Shown here: in pieces, positions 8,344 through 18,423 of the stretch
Layout: every line of letters starts with the position of its first letter
Numbering within the stretch: position 1 is the stretch's first letter
From: Streptomyces oryzae
Lineage (GTDB): Bacteria > Actinomycetota > Actinomycetes > Streptomycetales > Streptomycetaceae
DNA length: 42,872 nt
NCBI RefSeq assembly: GCF_017676365.1
Contig: NZ_JADKMA010000038.1
Span: 1 to 42,872 of the forward strand
Reading direction: 5' to 3'
Program-made: the position numbers and the translations under genes
Notes under the pieces: generated by a model
Database searches by the model: none
What the model was told of the DNA's origin: nothing
The model's input: the letters and a program-made list of their open reading frames with translations, nothing else

Positions 8344-10662
8344 TCACCGAACGTGCTCCGGCGGCGCAGCCACTGTCCGCGGCGGCTCACCATAAGGCCC
8401 CGCACCCCAAGCGCCCGGCGCCGCCTGCGCCGGCACGGTGGGCACAGCCTCGTGCTCCATCCGCGGCAGCCACCCCAACCACCGGGGCAGATACCAGTTC
8501 CGCTCGCCCAGCAGCATCATCACCGCCGGCAGCAACACCATCCGCACCACCGTGGCATCCAGCAGCACGGCCACCGCGAGCCCGACGCCCATCTGCTTCA
8601 TGTCCTGCATCGACAGCGTCGCGAAGACCGCGAACACGGCCACCATGATCAGCGCCGCACCGGTCACCGCAGAGGCGGTGGCCCTGATCCCGTCGCTGAT
8701 CGCCTCCCGCGTGCTCATGCCCCGGTCCCTGGCCTCCCGTATCCGCGACACCACGAACACGTGGTAGTCCATCGACAGACCGAACAGCACGACCAGCACG
8801 AACAGCGGCATCCACGACTCGATGGCACCTACCGCCTCGGTGCCGAACAGCGAGGCACCCCAGCCGTGCTGGAAGACCGCCGTCATCACCCCGAACGCCG
8901 CGCCGACCGACAGCAGGTTGAGGACGATCGAGGCGAGCGCGATGGGCGCCGAGCGGAAGCTGACCAGCATCAGCAGGAAGGTGACGACGGTGATGAAGAC
9001 GAGCACCGGCACGATGCCGTCCTTGAGCTGGTCGTTGAAGTCCTTCGAGCCGGCGAGCTCTCCGGTGACGTAGACCTGCCCGTCGGCGGCGGCCGGCCCC
9101 AGCGTGTCCGGCACGACCTTCTCGCGCAGCACGTCGAGCGCGGCGAGGGAGGTCTCGTCGGTGCCGTTGCCCGCCAGCGGTACGTCGATGACGGCGACGT
9201 TCTCCTTGCCGTGCACGACCGTCTCGACGCCCCGGCCGAAGTGCCCGGTGTCCTTGCCGACCGTCTCCTTGAAGTCGGCGAGCGCCGCGCGGGTCTGGGG
9301 CGAGCGCACGTCGTCGGCCTTGAGGACGACCCGGGCCGGTTCGGGCCCGCCGGGGAAGGTCTCGGTGATCTTCTCGGCGTTGACGCGCAGTTCGGCGTTC
9401 TTGGGCATCTGCTTGTCGAGGGAGAGCTGTTCGGTCTTCATGCCGAGCGCCGGCGCGGCCAGTACGAGCATCGCCGCGGCCGCGAGTACGGCGAACAGCC
9501 CCGGCGCCGCCAGCACCGGGCGCAGCAGCGCACCGGCGATCCGCCCTGCGGGCTTGCGCCGCCCGGCTGCACGGTCCCGCTTGCGGCCGCCCAGGAAGGG
9601 CACCTTGCCCTTGTCGATCCGGTCGCCCAGCCAGGACAGCAGCGCGGGCAGGATCGTCACCGAGCCGAGCATCGCGATGAAGACGACCAGGATCGTGGCG
9701 ACGGCGAAGCCCTTGAACAGCAGCAGCCCCGACAGGAACATGCCCGCCATCGCCACCATCACCGTCACGCCCGACACCAGAACGGCACGGCCACTGGTGG
9801 CCGCCGCGATCCGCAGGGCGGTCTCCGCGTCCCGTCCCGCGGCCCGCTCGTCGCGCTCCCGGCGCAGGTAGAACAGGCAGTAGTCGACGCCGACGGCCAG
9901 CCCCATCAGCAGCATCACCGAGTTGGTCGTCTCATCGATGTGCAGCTGGGTGGAGAGGAGCGCGAGGATGCCGTTCGCGGCGATAAACGCGGTCAGCGCG
10001 AGCGCCACCGGCAGCAGCGCGGCCACCAGCGCCCCGAACGCCACCAGCAGGATGCCCAGCGCCAGCGGGACGGCCGTCCACTCGGCCTTGGCGAAGTCGT
10101 CACCGAGGATCTTGTTCAGCCACTTCATGGCGCTGGCTTCGCCGTACTGGTGGATCTCGATGCCCTCGCCGCGGTGCGCCTCGCGGACCTTGCCGACCGC
10201 GTCGATGACCTCGTCCACCGGCTTCTCGTCCGTCGAGTCGGGATCGCCGCGCATCTCGAAGCCGATCAGGCCGGCCCTGCCGTCCTTGGAGGGGAGCGGA
10301 TCGCGGACGTTCTTGACCCGGCCGGTGTCCTCGACGGCCCGGACGACCTCCTTCGCGGTCGCCCGCCAGCCGCCCTTCTCGGTGCTGGAGACCATCACCG
10401 ATTCGGCCGGCGGCTCCTCGATCCCGGCGTCCTCCAGGATGGTGGTCGCCCGCGCCGAGTCCCGTACGGACTGCTCGCTGTCGGTGGGCTCCGTCAGCCC
10501 GGCCATCCCGCCGAGCGTCGCGGCGAGCACGACGAACAGCAGCCAGCCGATGACCGCCGTCTTGCGGTGCCGGGTGCTCCAGCCGCCGAGCCGCGCGGCA
10601 AGACCCGCGCGTGGCGGCCGGGTGGATGCCGCCGGGCCGGTGGGTGTGGGTGGTCTGCGCAT
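8344..10662 (-). CDS. MMPL/RND family membrane transporter
   Basis: A 772-aa MMPL-family transporter. The layout is classic: an N-terminal helix (AVIGWLLFVVLAATLGG), a soluble porter domain of about 150 residues, a five-helix block with GVDYCLFYLRRERDER, a second helix and porter domain, and a second helix block with GLSMDYHVFVVSRIREA. The repeated DY motifs within the transmembrane helices are the proton-relay positions in this family. Streptomyces MMPL proteins export lipids or secondary metabolites. GGGGAG sits 6 bp before the ATG. No TetR-type regulator is adjacent; the divergent neighbour is a sensor kinase. Confidence 0.92.
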   Translation of the reverse strand: MRRPPTPTGPAASTRPPRAGLAARLGGWSTRHRKTAVIGWLLFVVLAATLGGMAGLTEPTDSEQSVRDSARATTILEDAGIEEPPAESVMVSSTEKGGWRATAKEVVRAVEDTGRVKNVRDPLPSKDGRAGLIGFEMRGDPDSTDEKPVDEVIDAVGKVREAHRGEGIEIHQYGEASAMKWLNKILGDDFAKAEWTAVPLALGILLVAFGALVAALLPVALALTAFIAANGILALLSTQLHIDETTNSVMLLMGLAVGVDYCLFYLRRERDERAAGRDAETALRIAAATSGRAVLVSGVTVMVAMAGMFLSGLLLFKGFAVATILVVFIAMLGSVTILPALLSWLGDRIDKGKVPFLGGRKRDRAAGRRKPAGRIAGALLRPVLAAPGLFAVLAAAAMLVLAAPALGMKTEQLSLDKQMPKNAELRVNAEKITETFPGGPEPARVVLKADDVRSPQTRAALADFKETVGKDTGHFGRGVETVVHGKENVAVIDVPLAGNGTDETSLAALDVLREKVVPDTLGPAAADGQVYVTGELAGSKDFNDQLKDGIVPVLVFITVVTFLLMLVSFRSAPIALASIVLNLLSVGAAFGVMTAVFQHGWGASLFGTEAVGAIESWMPLFVLVVLFGLSMDYHVFVVSRIREARDRGMSTREAISDGIRATASAVTGAALIMVAVFAVFATLSMQDMKQMGVGLAVAVLLDATVVRMVLLPAVMMLLGERNWYLPRWLGWLPRMEHEAVPTVPAQAAPGAWGAGPYGEPPRTVAAPPEHVR

Positions 10663-10918
10663 CGGGCTCTCCCCGTTTCCGTGTCTGCGTCGTCGGCCCG
10701 GCCTGGGCCTAGGTGGGCAGCAACGACGCTAGAAACGGCGGGCGTTCGGCCACAGCCGCCGAGCACCCCTGGCACGGAAGCAAAGGGAGAGCCTGAGGGT
10801 GGTGCTAGGTCTACCTGCGGGACGGTAGCCCGGGCCAGTGCACCGGAGGGGCGGCAGCGCGCAGACTGGCACGGTGACCCGGAAAACGGGCAGCGGAGGA
10901 AGACGGAGCTGGGGGCGA

Positions 10919-12259
10919 GTGGTGACTGAGGCCAAGGTGACGGCTGCGGTGCGGACCGACGGTGCCGAGCGGTCGGCCCCGCCCCGGCGGGGCTTCGGGA
11001 GGGGACGCCCGGCGGGCGCGCTGCTGGCGGCCGCACGCGGCCTGGTGCTGATGGTCCTCTCCCTCGGCGTGTCCCTGGCCCTGTTCCTGATGACGCTGGT
11101 GTCGCTCGTGCTGACGCTGCTGGGCATCGGCCTCTTCACCACGCCCTGGCTGCTGTACGCCGTACGGATGCACGCCGGCCAGCGCAGAGTGCTGGCAGGG
11201 GAGTGGGCGGGCCTGAGCATCCCAGCCTCCTACCGGCCGCTGCCGCCCGGTCCGCGCGGGGTGACGGGGCACGTCGAGCGCTGCGTACTGATGCTCAAGG
11301 ACCCGGCCACCTGGCGGGACTTCATCTGGCTGATCACCGACGCGATCGCCGGCTTCGTCCTCGCGCTGCTGCCGGTCGCGCTGATCGGCTACGGAGCAGA
11401 GGGCTGGGTGATGTTCGCGGGCGTGTGGCGCGCCGTCGCGGGGGACTACTGGTACGGCTTCATCCACGTCGACACCTTCGGCGACGCGGTGCAGTGCGCG
11501 GCCCTCGGCAGCTTCGTCCTGCTGCTCGGCTGCTACGCCAACCCGCATCTGATCAAGGCCCACTTCCAGCTGGCCCGCGGCCTGCTCGCGCCGCCGCGTG
11601 GCGCCCAGCTGGCCCAGCGGGTGGAGCAGCTGTACGAGACGCGGCACGACGCGGTGGACACCTCCGCCGCCGAGCTGCGCCGTATCGAGCGGGATCTGCA
11701 CGACGGCGCGCAGGCCCGGCTGGTCGCCATGGGCATGAACCTCGGCACCATCGAGGCCCTGATCGAGCACGACCCCGGCAAAGCCAGACAACTCATCGCG
11801 CAGGCCAGGCAATCCTCCGCCGAGGCCCTGACCGAGCTGCGCGATCTGGTACGGGGCATCCACCCGCCGGTCCTCGCCGAGCGCGGCCTGGGCGACGCTG
11901 CGGAAGCCCTCGCGCTGCGGATGCAGGTGCCCGTCGAGGTCGACATCGAACTGCCAGGACGGTTCGCCGAACCGGTCGAGTCCGCCGCCTACTTCGCGGT
12001 CAGCGAGGTGCTCACCAACGCGGTCAAGCACGCCGGGGCCGAGCACATCTGGCTGGACATCCACTACACCCACGAAGCGGGCGGCATGCTCCGGATATCC
12101 GTCACCGACGACGGCCAGGGCGGCGCCGACATCTCCAAGGGCTCCGGCATAGCCGGTGTCGAGCGCCGACTGGGCCCGTTCGACGGCGTCCTGGCCATCA
12201 CCAGCCCCCCGGGCGGCCCCACCATGGTCACCATGGAAATCCCCTGCCGCCCGACCTGA
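10919..12259 (+). CDS. sensor histidine kinase (HisKA_3/NarL type), no adjacent response regulator
   Basis: A 446-aa membrane sensor kinase. The N-terminal half holds hydrophobic segments ([21 protein letters not shown] and later ones) forming the sensor domain. The dimerisation/phosphoacceptor box is [11 protein letters not shown], with His near residue 261. The ATPase domain shows the N box [11 protein letters not shown] and the G box VTDDGQGG. I placed the start at GTG 10919 after GGAG (10905-10908); GTG 10922 or an upstream GTG at 10838 cannot be excluded. Kinases of this class nearly always sit beside a LuxR/NarL-type response regulator; here the next genes are convergent and unrelated, so it is an orphan within the window. 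The signal is unknown. Confidence 0.88.
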   Translation: MVTEAKVTAAVRTDGAERSAPPRRGFGRGRPAGALLAAARGLVLMVLSLGVSLALFLMTLVSLVLTLLGIGLFTTPWLLYAVRMHAGQRRVLAGEWAGLSIPASYRPLPPGPRGVTGHVERCVLMLKDPATWRDFIWLITDAIAGFVLALLPVALIGYGAEGWVMFAGVWRAVAGDYWYGFIHVDTFGDAVQCAALGSFVLLLGCYANPHLIKAHFQLARGLLAPPRGAQLAQRVEQLYETRHDAVDTSAAELRRIERDLHDGAQARLVAMGMNLGTIEALIEHDPGKARQLIAQARQSSAEALTELRDLVRGIHPPVLAERGLGDAAEALALRMQVPVEVDIELPGRFAEPVESAAYFAVSEVLTNAVKHAGAEHIWLDIHYTHEAGGMLRISVTDDGQGGADISKGSGIAGVERRLGPFDGVLAITSPPGGPTMVTMEIPCRPT

Positions 12260-12279
12260 CCCGCGCCCCGGAGGGAGAA

Positions 12280-12333
12280 CGCGCCCCGAAGGGGCGCGGG
12301 GAACGGCTCCCCCAAGCTCTTCGAGCAGGGGGT
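12280..12333. repeat. Streptomyces-type intergenic hairpin repeats, probable bidirectional terminator
   Basis: Two adjacent hairpins. CGCGCCCC (12280-12287) pairs with GGGGCGCG (12291-12298) around GAA. CCCCC-AA-GCTC (12309-12319) pairs with GAGC-A-GGGGG (12323-12332) around TTC. Both modules are familiar as dispersed intergenic elements in Streptomyces genomes and lie between convergent genes here, consistent with transcription termination. Confidence 0.6.
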
Positions 12334-12429
12334 GCCCCCACAACCACCCCCAACCCGCAGTCTGCAACGGCCAACCAGGGGCAGCCCCTCCCCAGAACAG
12401 CGTCTCAGGACAGCCTCACAAGAAAAGTC

Positions 12430-14196
12430 TCACACCAACGCCGAGACCTTCTCCCGATACTGCCGGACGGCCGCCGCATCCCGATACGGCTCCAACCGCC
12501 GCTCGAAATCCCGTACGTACTCATGAGCACGTACGGACCGCATCTCCGCCGCCTGGTGGGCCGCCTCCGCACCCAGCGCGCACGCCTGCTCGATCTCGCC
12601 CAGCCCCAGCCGCGCCGTGGCCAGCACCACCCGGCAGAACAGCCGGCTGCGCGCGAACCCGGCGCTGCGCAGCTGGAGCGAGCGCTCGGCGTGCTGCGCG
12701 GCGGCGCGGTACTGCTGGAGGTCGCGGTGGCAGTGCCCGAACTCGTCGGCCAGCTGCGCCTCGTCGAAGAACCGCGCCCAGGCGGGTACGTCCTCGCTGG
12801 GCCGGGCGGACTCCAGCGCCCGCTCCGCGCGGGCCAGCGACGCCGTGCAGGCCCGCACCTCGCCCAGCACCCCGTGCCCGCGCGCCTCAGCCGCGTGCAG
12901 CAGCGCCTGGACCACCGGCGGCACCGAGGTGCCGACGCCCTGCTGCGCGACCCGGGCCAGCTGCACCGCCTCGCGCCCGTGCCCCAGATAGACGGCCTGC
13001 CTGCTCATCGTCACCAGCACATAGGCGCCGAAGGCGCGGTCGCCGGCCGCCTGGGTCAGCCGCAGCGCCTGCACGAAGTAGCGCTGCGCCAGGCCGTGCG
13101 CGGCGATGTCGTAGGAGGTCCAGCCCGCCAGCCGGGTCAGATCGGCAGCGGCCGCGAACAGCCTCCTGCCGAGCTGCTCCCCGTAGACGCCGCGCAGCAT
13201 CGGCTCGGCCTCGTGCTCCAGATACCGCACCAGGGCCTGCCGCGCGTGCCCGCCGCCGTAGGCGTGGTCCAGGGCGCGGAAGAGCTCGCACACCGAACGC
13301 AGCGCCGCCACGTCGCCCCCGGACACCCGCTGACCCGGGCCGCGCTCCACCCGGTCCAGCCGGGCAGCGGCCAGCGACGGCGGCCTGGTGTTCGCCCCCG
13401 GCCCGCCGCCGACCCGGGACTGTGCCGGGACCCGCAGCCCTGTGGCGCCGTGCCCCATGCCGCCCGGACCCGCGGCGGCGGATCCGGAAGCAGGGCCGTG
13501 CCCGTGGCCGAGTCCGTGGCTGTGCCCGTGCCCCGCTCCGTGCGCCTGCCCGAGGCCCTGTCCGCGGGGTGCGCCGAGCCCGGTGCCGGTGCCGGGCGCC
13601 GACTGGCCGGCTCCCGGCACGGAGCCAGGCCCGGCGCCGGTCGCTCCGCCGCCCGACCCTGGGCCCCCGGGCCCTGCCGGGCTGCCCGAGCCGTCCGGTT
13701 CGGGGCCGCGTGCCACGCGCTCGTCCGCCCGGCCGATCAGCCAGTCCCGGCTCGGCACCACGAGTCCCGCCGGAGTGAACGCGATCTTCCGCAGCTCCGC
13801 ATGGCTGCCGGAGTCCTTACGCCACAATCCGCTGACGATGTCGACCGCCTCGGCGGGCGTCGCCGCGAACTCCAGCCCCGCGTACACCGGCGCGCAGGCG
13901 TCGAGGCCGAGATCCTGTGCGGTCAGCCGCCGCCCCAGGCGCCGGGTGAAGACCTCGGCGATCAGCGCGGGCGTCGTCCCCCTGGGCTGCTGGCCGCGCA
14001 GCCACCGGGTCACCGACGTCTTGTCGTAGCGCAGGTCAAGACCGTGTTCGAGGCCGAGCTGGTCCACGCGCCTGGCCAGGCCCGCGTTGGAGAAGCCCGC
14101 CTCGGCGATCAGCGCTGCGAGCTGGCGGTTGGGGATGCGCTGCTGGGATGGCTGGGCCGCGTCGTTCACGGACTCCCCAGGTCGTTCCATCGTCAT
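12430..14196 (-). CDS. NsdA-like HTH/TPR regulator with Gly/His-rich insert
   Basis: A 588-aa protein. Residues about 20-75 form a helix-turn-helix region ([20 protein letters not shown], then [17 protein letters not shown]) of the kind seen in Streptomyces NsdA-like developmental regulators. After [14 protein letters not shown] (about residues 145-160) there is a roughly 100-residue Gly/Ala/Pro-rich insert containing [16 protein letters not shown]. The C-terminal half is a run of TPR-like helical repeats ([25 protein letters not shown] and others). NsdA-family proteins repress sporulation and antibiotic production; the role here is inferred. The divergent neighbour is lipB, 249 bp away. GGAG lies about 12 bp before ATG 14196; ATG 14190 is an alternative start. 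Confidence 0.78.
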   Translation of the reverse strand: MTMERPGESVNDAAQPSQQRIPNRQLAALIAEAGFSNAGLARRVDQLGLEHGLDLRYDKTSVTRWLRGQQPRGTTPALIAEVFTRRLGRRLTAQDLGLDACAPVYAGLEFAATPAEAVDIVSGLWRKDSGSHAELRKIAFTPAGLVVPSRDWLIGRADERVARGPEPDGSGSPAGPGGPGSGGGATGAGPGSVPGAGQSAPGTGTGLGAPRGQGLGQAHGAGHGHSHGLGHGHGPASGSAAAGPGGMGHGATGLRVPAQSRVGGGPGANTRPPSLAAARLDRVERGPGQRVSGGDVAALRSVCELFRALDHAYGGGHARQALVRYLEHEAEPMLRGVYGEQLGRRLFAAAADLTRLAGWTSYDIAAHGLAQRYFVQALRLTQAAGDRAFGAYVLVTMSRQAVYLGHGREAVQLARVAQQGVGTSVPPVVQALLHAAEARGHGVLGEVRACTASLARAERALESARPSEDVPAWARFFDEAQLADEFGHCHRDLQQYRAAAQHAERSLQLRSAGFARSRLFCRVVLATARLGLGEIEQACALGAEAAHQAAEMRSVRAHEYVRDFERRLEPYRDAAAVRQYREKVSALV

Positions 14197-14445
14197 CAGG
14201 TCTACGGTCTCCTGCCCTCACGGCTTGTGTCAGACGCCGGGGCGCCCTGCTGGAACGGCGCGAATGTAACGGGCCCTCGTACATCGTTCGCCGCCTTCGT
14301 CGCGCATTCATCCGTACGTGTGAGGGGGCGGCCACCTGCGGGGACGGAGCGCGACGGCCGTACAGTGGCTGAGGGCGCGCTGCGCGAAGCGGCCCGCATC
14401 CGGTGTGCGCAGGCGTACGGCGCGGGCTTACGAAGGAGAGAAGGC

Positions 14446-15285
14446 ATGGGAGAACCCCGGCTGGAGAGTCCGGCGGACGGTCCGGTGGACGGCGAACTCC
14501 GCTTCGTCCACCTGGGATTCGGCGACAACGCCGTCGACTACCTGGACGCCTGGCAGGAGCAGAAGCGGGTGCACGCGGCACGCTTCGCCGACGAGATCCC
14601 CGACACCTGTCTGCTGCTGGAGCACCCGCCGGTCTACACGGCCGGGCGGCGTACCGAGGACAGCGAACGCCCGCTTGACGGCACCCCCGTGGTCGACGTC
14701 GACCGCGGCGGCAAGATCACCTGGCACGGCCCCGGACAGCTCGTCGGCTATCCGATCCTGAAGCTGCCGCGTCCGGTGGACGTCGTCGCACACGTCCGCC
14801 GCCTCGAGGAGGCCATGATCCGCGCCTGCGCCGAGCTCGGCCTGGAGACGACGCGGGTGGAGGGCCGCAGCGGCGTATGGGTGCTGGGCGACGCGGTGGA
14901 GAAGCCCGCCGGGCCGGGGACGAAGCCGTCCTCGGGCCTGGCGCTGGACCTCGACCCGCGGCTGGACCAGGAGGACTACGACCCCCGTCTGATGGGCCCG
15001 GAGTACGCGCCCTCCAACGCGGGCCAGCGCGGTGAGGACCGCAAGCTGGCGCAGATCGGCATCCGCGTCGCCAAGGGCGTGACCATGCACGGCTTCTCCC
15101 TGAACTGCAACCCGGATACGACCGGTTTCGACCGGATCGTCCCCTGCGGCATCCGTGACGCGGGCGTCACCTCGCTCTCGCAGGAGCTGGGCAGGAATGT
15201 TCCGGTCTCCGAGGTGCTTCCCCTGATGGAGAAGCACCTGCGCGAGGTGCTGGAGTCCGCGACTCCGATGCCCCGCGCGGTCTGA
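14446..15285 (+). CDS. lipB: octanoyl-[acyl-carrier-protein]:protein N-octanoyltransferase LipB
   Basis: A 279-aa LipB. It transfers octanoate from ACP to lipoyl domains of 2-oxo acid dehydrogenases and the glycine cleavage H protein, the first step of lipoate synthesis. The motifs [10 protein letters not shown] and [17 protein letters not shown] are diagnostic. The catalytic Lys is near residue 200 (RKLAQIGIR) and the acyl-accepting Cys near residue 234 ([12 protein letters not shown]). An insert of about 40 residues before the Lys is common in actinobacterial LipB. GAAGGAGAG lies 5 bp before ATG 14446, which fixes the start although the frame is open far upstream. lipA follows after 166 bp. 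Confidence 0.95.
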   Translation: MGEPRLESPADGPVDGELRFVHLGFGDNAVDYLDAWQEQKRVHAARFADEIPDTCLLLEHPPVYTAGRRTEDSERPLDGTPVVDVDRGGKITWHGPGQLVGYPILKLPRPVDVVAHVRRLEEAMIRACAELGLETTRVEGRSGVWVLGDAVEKPAGPGTKPSSGLALDLDPRLDQEDYDPRLMGPEYAPSNAGQRGEDRKLAQIGIRVAKGVTMHGFSLNCNPDTTGFDRIVPCGIRDAGVTSLSQELGRNVPVSEVLPLMEKHLREVLESATPMPRAV

Positions 15286-15451
15286 GCCCGGTCCGGGTCC
15301 GGTTCGAGTCCGGGCCCGTCCCTGGTCTCCTGCATCTCCGCCGCAGGCCGGAGCGTCGGATGTTTCCCGGGCTCCGGCCGGTACGAAAGCCATGAACCGC
15401 AGGCGTAGGCTGATACCCGCCGCTGAATCGAAAGTACGTAGGGAGCCGGAC

Positions 15452-16423
15452 GTGTCCGCTGTCGCACCCGACGGGCAGTCAATGCCAAGGCCTGACGGCC
15501 GGCGATTGCTCCGCCTTGAAGTCCGCAACAGCCAGACCCCCATCGAGCGCAAGCCCGAGTGGATCAAGACCCGGGCGAAAATGGGCCCCGAGTACAACGC
15601 CCTCCAGAACCTGGTCAAGAGCGAGGGCCTGCACACGGTCTGCCAGGAGGCGGGCTGTCCCAACATCTTCGAATGCTGGGAGGACCGCGAGGCGACCTTC
15701 CTGATCGGCGGCGAGCAGTGCACCCGCCGGTGCGACTTCTGCCAGATCGACACCGGCAAGCCCGCCGAGCTCGACCGCGACGAGCCGCGCCGCGTCGCCG
15801 AGTCCGTCCGCACGATGGAGCTCCGCTACGCGACGATCACCGGCGTGGCCCGCGACGACCTCGAGGACGGCGGCGCCTGGCTCTACGCGGAGACCGTCCG
15901 CCAGATCCACGGGCTGATGCCCGACACCGGCGTCGAGCTGCTCATCCCCGACTTCAACGCCGAGCCCGACCAGCTCGCGGAGGTCTTCTCCTCCCGCCCC
16001 GAGGTGCTGGCGCACAACGTGGAGACGGTGCCCCGCATCTTCAAGCGCATCCGCCCCGGCTTCCGCTACGAGCGCTCGCTGGAAGTCCTCACCCGCGCCC
16101 GCGAGGCCGGTCTTGTCGTCAAGTCCAACCTGATCCTCGGTCTGGGCGAGACCCGCGAGGAGATCAGCGAGGCTCTGCGCGATCTGCACGAGGCCGGCGC
16201 CGAGCTGATCACCATCACCCAGTACCTGCGCCCCACCCCGCGGCACCACCCGGTCGAGCGCTGGGTGAAGCCGCAGGAGTTCGTCGAGCTGAAGCAGGAG
16301 GCCGACGAGATCGGCTACGCGGGCGTCATGTCAGGACCGCTCGTCCGCTCCTCCTACCGCGCCGGACGCCTCTACCAGCAGGCCGTCGAGGCCCGTCGGA
16401 CGGGCACGAACTCGGCCGCCTGA
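15452..16423 (+). CDS. lipA: lipoyl synthase LipA
   Basis: A 323-aa radical-SAM lipoyl synthase, inserting two sulfurs into the octanoyl chain placed by LipB. The auxiliary 4Fe-4S cluster cysteines are in [13 protein letters not shown] (residues about 64, 69 and 75). The radical-SAM cluster motif CTRRCDFC is at about 90-97. The C-terminal serine ligand motif is seen in [11 protein letters not shown]. The GTG at 15452, just after GGGAG (15441-15445), gives the usual Streptomyces LipA N terminus (VSAVAPDG). An in-frame upstream ATG at 15392 would add an unconserved Arg-rich leader. Together with lipB it forms the complete de novo lipoylation pathway. Confidence 0.96.
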   Translation: MSAVAPDGQSMPRPDGRRLLRLEVRNSQTPIERKPEWIKTRAKMGPEYNALQNLVKSEGLHTVCQEAGCPNIFECWEDREATFLIGGEQCTRRCDFCQIDTGKPAELDRDEPRRVAESVRTMELRYATITGVARDDLEDGGAWLYAETVRQIHGLMPDTGVELLIPDFNAEPDQLAEVFSSRPEVLAHNVETVPRIFKRIRPGFRYERSLEVLTRAREAGLVVKSNLILGLGETREEISEALRDLHEAGAELITITQYLRPTPRHHPVERWVKPQEFVELKQEADEIGYAGVMSGPLVRSSYRAGRLYQQAVEARRTGTNSAA

Positions 16424-16440
16424 GCGCGGGTTCCAGGAGG

Positions 16441-16487
16441 CTGTGCGGCGAGGTTTCCGATCGCCCGGAGTGAGCTTCGCCGCACAG
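16441..16487 (+). terminator. hairpin after lipA
   Basis: CTGTGCGGCGA (16441-16451) is perfectly complementary to TCGCCGCACAG (16477-16487), with a 25-nt loop. It starts 17 bp past the lipA stop and precedes the small-protein gene, so it probably ends the lipA transcript. Confidence 0.55.
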
Positions 16488-16637
16488 GCTTTCGTGGACT
16501 TTGACCCTCCGGTCATCGCCTGGTAACACCGAGGCGTAACGCTGAAACCACACACCGCGCTCGCGCAGCTTCTCGACCTGTTCTCGACTGCGCGGGTGGC
16601 GCCCGGTTCAGACGGATGACTGACGGAGGGGACGACA

Positions 16638-16826
16638 GTGCGAACCACCCTGTGGGCACTGGAAGGTCTGGAGCACCTTTTCTTCGGCAACGGGCAGCGG
16701 GTCGCCCGGCGCAACGCGTGGACGGCGGTCCAGGAGGACCGCCGCCGCGCCCGGGCCCGCCATGAGGCGGAGACCGTAATGAACGCCGCCTCGGCCCCCC
16801 GCCCCATGCTGACCGGCCGCGGCTGA
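16638..16826 (+). CDS. conserved small protein between lipA and DUF4191 gene, function unknown
   Basis: A 62-aa protein beginning MRTTLWALEGLEHLFFGNGQ and continuing into a basic helical stretch RRNAWTAVQEDRRRARARH. GGAGGGG lies about 8 bp before the GTG start, and the codon usage is typical of the host. A short hypothetical protein at exactly this position, between lipA and the DUF4191 gene, is a familiar feature of Streptomyces genomes as I recall them, which supports it being real. No domain is recognisable; there is no signal peptide or membrane segment. Confidence 0.7.
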   Translation: MRTTLWALEGLEHLFFGNGQRVARRNAWTAVQEDRRRARARHEAETVMNAASAPRPMLTGRG

Positions 16827-16936
16827 CCGTTCAGCGCGGCTGCTCTTGGAGCCGTACGGGGGCCCGCCGGCCCTCCCAGTGCGGGGGGCGGCCCCCCGTA
16901 CCCCCGGCCCCGAAGCGGTCCCTCCGCCCTCCCACG

Positions 16937-16942
16937 TAAACT
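16937..16942 (+). promoter_or_regulatory. -10 element, probable leaderless promoter of DUF4191 gene
   Basis: TAAACT at 16937-16942 fits the actinobacterial TANNNT -10 consensus and lies 7 bp before the A of the ATG at 16950. There is no Shine-Dalgarno in the gap, so transcription probably starts at the ATG itself. Confidence 0.5.
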
Positions 16943-16949
16943 TCACCGC

Positions 16950-17642
16950 ATGGCGAGGAAGGACAACACCGAGAACCCTGGGCGGCTCAAGCAGATCGCT
17001 CAGACGTACAAGATGACCCGGCGCGTGGACCGGAAGATCGGTTGGATCCTGGCCGGTGTGGGGCTTGTCACCTTCGGTGTACTCCTCGCGATCGGCTTCC
17101 TGATCGACCACCCGGTCTACCTGGGAATTCTGGGCGTGCTCCTGGCCCTGCTGGCCTGCGCGATCGTCTTCGGGCGGCGCGCCGAGCGGGCCGCGTTCGG
17201 GCAGATGGAGGGCCAGCCGGGAGCGGCGGCCGCAGTGCTGGAGAACATCGGCCGAGGCTGGCAGGTGACCCCGGCCGTGGCGATGAACCGCAGCCAGGAC
17301 GTCGTCCACCGCGCGGTCGGCAAGGCCGGCATCGTGCTCGTCGGCGAGGGCAACCCGAACCGGCTGCGCGGGCTGCTGGCGTCCGAGAAGAAGAAGATGA
17401 ACCGTGTCGTCGGCGATGTGCCGGTCCACACCCTGGTCGTCGGCCCGGACGAGGGCCAGGTCGAGCTGAAGAAGCTCCGCGTCAAGATCATGAAGCTGCC
17501 CCGTACGCTCCAGGGCGCCGAGGTCACTCAGATCAACGACCGGCTCCGGGCGCTCGGCGACCTCATGAGCAACATGCCGATCCCGAAGGGCCCGATGCCC
17601 AAGGGGATGAAGCTCCCCAAGGGCCCGCAGGGCGGCCGCTGA
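16950..17642 (+). CDS. DUF4191 family integral membrane protein
   Basis: A 230-aa protein with a basic N terminus (GRLKQIAQTYKMTRRVDRKIGW), two adjacent transmembrane helices at about residues 30-75 (ILAGVGLVTFGVLLAIGFL and a second hydrophobic run), and a cytosolic C-terminal domain with IGRGWQVTPAVAMNRSQDVVHR and GEGNPNRLRGLL. This matches the DUF4191 family found beside lipA and glnA in many actinobacteria. The C terminus has Met/Pro/Lys repeats (PKGPMPKGMKLPKGP). The function is unknown; the conserved position near lipoate and glutamine synthesis genes is suggestive only. A strong terminator follows. Confidence 0.88.
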   Translation: MARKDNTENPGRLKQIAQTYKMTRRVDRKIGWILAGVGLVTFGVLLAIGFLIDHPVYLGILGVLLALLACAIVFGRRAERAAFGQMEGQPGAAAAVLENIGRGWQVTPAVAMNRSQDVVHRAVGKAGIVLVGEGNPNRLRGLLASEKKKMNRVVGDVPVHTLVVGPDEGQVELKKLRVKIMKLPRTLQGAEVTQINDRLRALGDLMSNMPIPKGPMPKGMKLPKGPQGGR

Positions 17643-17655
17643 CCGCCACTGCGGG

Positions 17656-17700
17656 AGCAGTCAGGGCGGGCTCCCTCTCCGGGGGCCCGCCCTGACTGCT
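17656..17700. terminator. strong bidirectional terminator between DUF4191 and RDD genes
   Basis: A perfect 16-bp stem, arms 17656-17671 and 17685-17700 (AGCAGTCAGGGCGGGC and its complement), with a 13-nt loop. It sits between two convergent genes. Confidence 0.85.
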
Positions 17701-17731
17701 TGACTGCTCGCTGTCTTCAGACTCGGCCGGC

Positions 17732-18202
17732 TCAGATCCTCACCTGGACCGAACCCGAGAGCCGGTCGTGCAGTCCGCGGTTGTCGCGGTCCCAGATCAG
17801 CGCGGGGATGGCGAGGCCGAGCAGCACCGTACGCACCGCCGTACGCCACACCGGCAGCTTCGTCAGCCCGTCCAGGGAGACGACGCGCAGCCCCAGCAGC
17901 CGCTTGCCGGGCGTGGAGCCGACCGTGCCGACGGTCAGCAGGCTCATGACGAGGAAGACGATCAGCGCCCAGTTGTTGGTGGCCTCCAGGCGGCGGTCCG
18001 CCAGCAGTCCGTAGGCGATGAGCGCGGAGAGCGCCCAGTCGATGAAGAGTGCGCCGATCCGGCGCCCGACCGGCGCGACGGCTCCGGAACCCTCCTCGGG
18101 CAGGCCGAGCCGCTTGCCGCGGTAGCCGAAGTCGGCCCCCATCTCCTCAGCCGCGGCCCGCGGTCCCGACAGCCACGACCCGATTGCGTCCCTGTTGTCC
18201 AC
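17732..18202 (-). CDS. RDD family membrane protein
   Basis: A 156-aa RDD-domain membrane protein. The GTG at 18200-18202 (VDNRDAIGSWLSG) is chosen because upstream residues are Arg/Ala-rich and unlike the family. The characteristic motif is RIGALFIDWALSALIAYG, with the Arg and Asp of the RDD name in the first transmembrane helix. A second helix (NWALIVFLVMSLLTV) and the segment STPGKRLLGLRVV follow. The last segment (DRDNRGLHDRLSGSVQV) contains the conserved HDR element. RDD proteins have been linked to ion transport in a few bacteria, but this one's role is unknown. It is divergent from glnA across 358 bp. Confidence 0.85.
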   Translation of the reverse strand: MDNRDAIGSWLSGPRAAAEEMGADFGYRGKRLGLPEEGSGAVAPVGRRIGALFIDWALSALIAYGLLADRRLEATNNWALIVFLVMSLLTVGTVGSTPGKRLLGLRVVSLDGLTKLPVWRTAVRTVLLGLAIPALIWDRDNRGLHDRLSGSVQVRI

Positions 18203-18423
18203 CCGACAACGGTATCGCGCGGGTTTCGCGGCGGACCGGTCGGCTGCGGCCGGCCGGTACGGTGCACGCCTCACGTCGTACGCCGTACACCGGCCTGCTG
18301 TACGCCGTATACGCGCCAGGTCTCACACCGGGGCGTAGCCGAGTAAACACAGGCAAGCAGAATGCAAACTGAACGTAACAGTGGCACTCCGGATCGTTAT
18401 CCGCCACCGTTCCGGCCTGGTGG

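Noticed and set aside
8353..10929. Long plus-strand frame opposite the MMPL gene
   Set aside because: It is the antisense reading of a well-supported transporter, with no domain and a composition of Arg, His and Gln typical of such shadows.
11203..14445. Open frame leading into lipB from far upstream
   Set aside because: LipB similarity begins after 14446, where a strong Shine-Dalgarno is found; the upstream part crosses the kinase and regulator genes.
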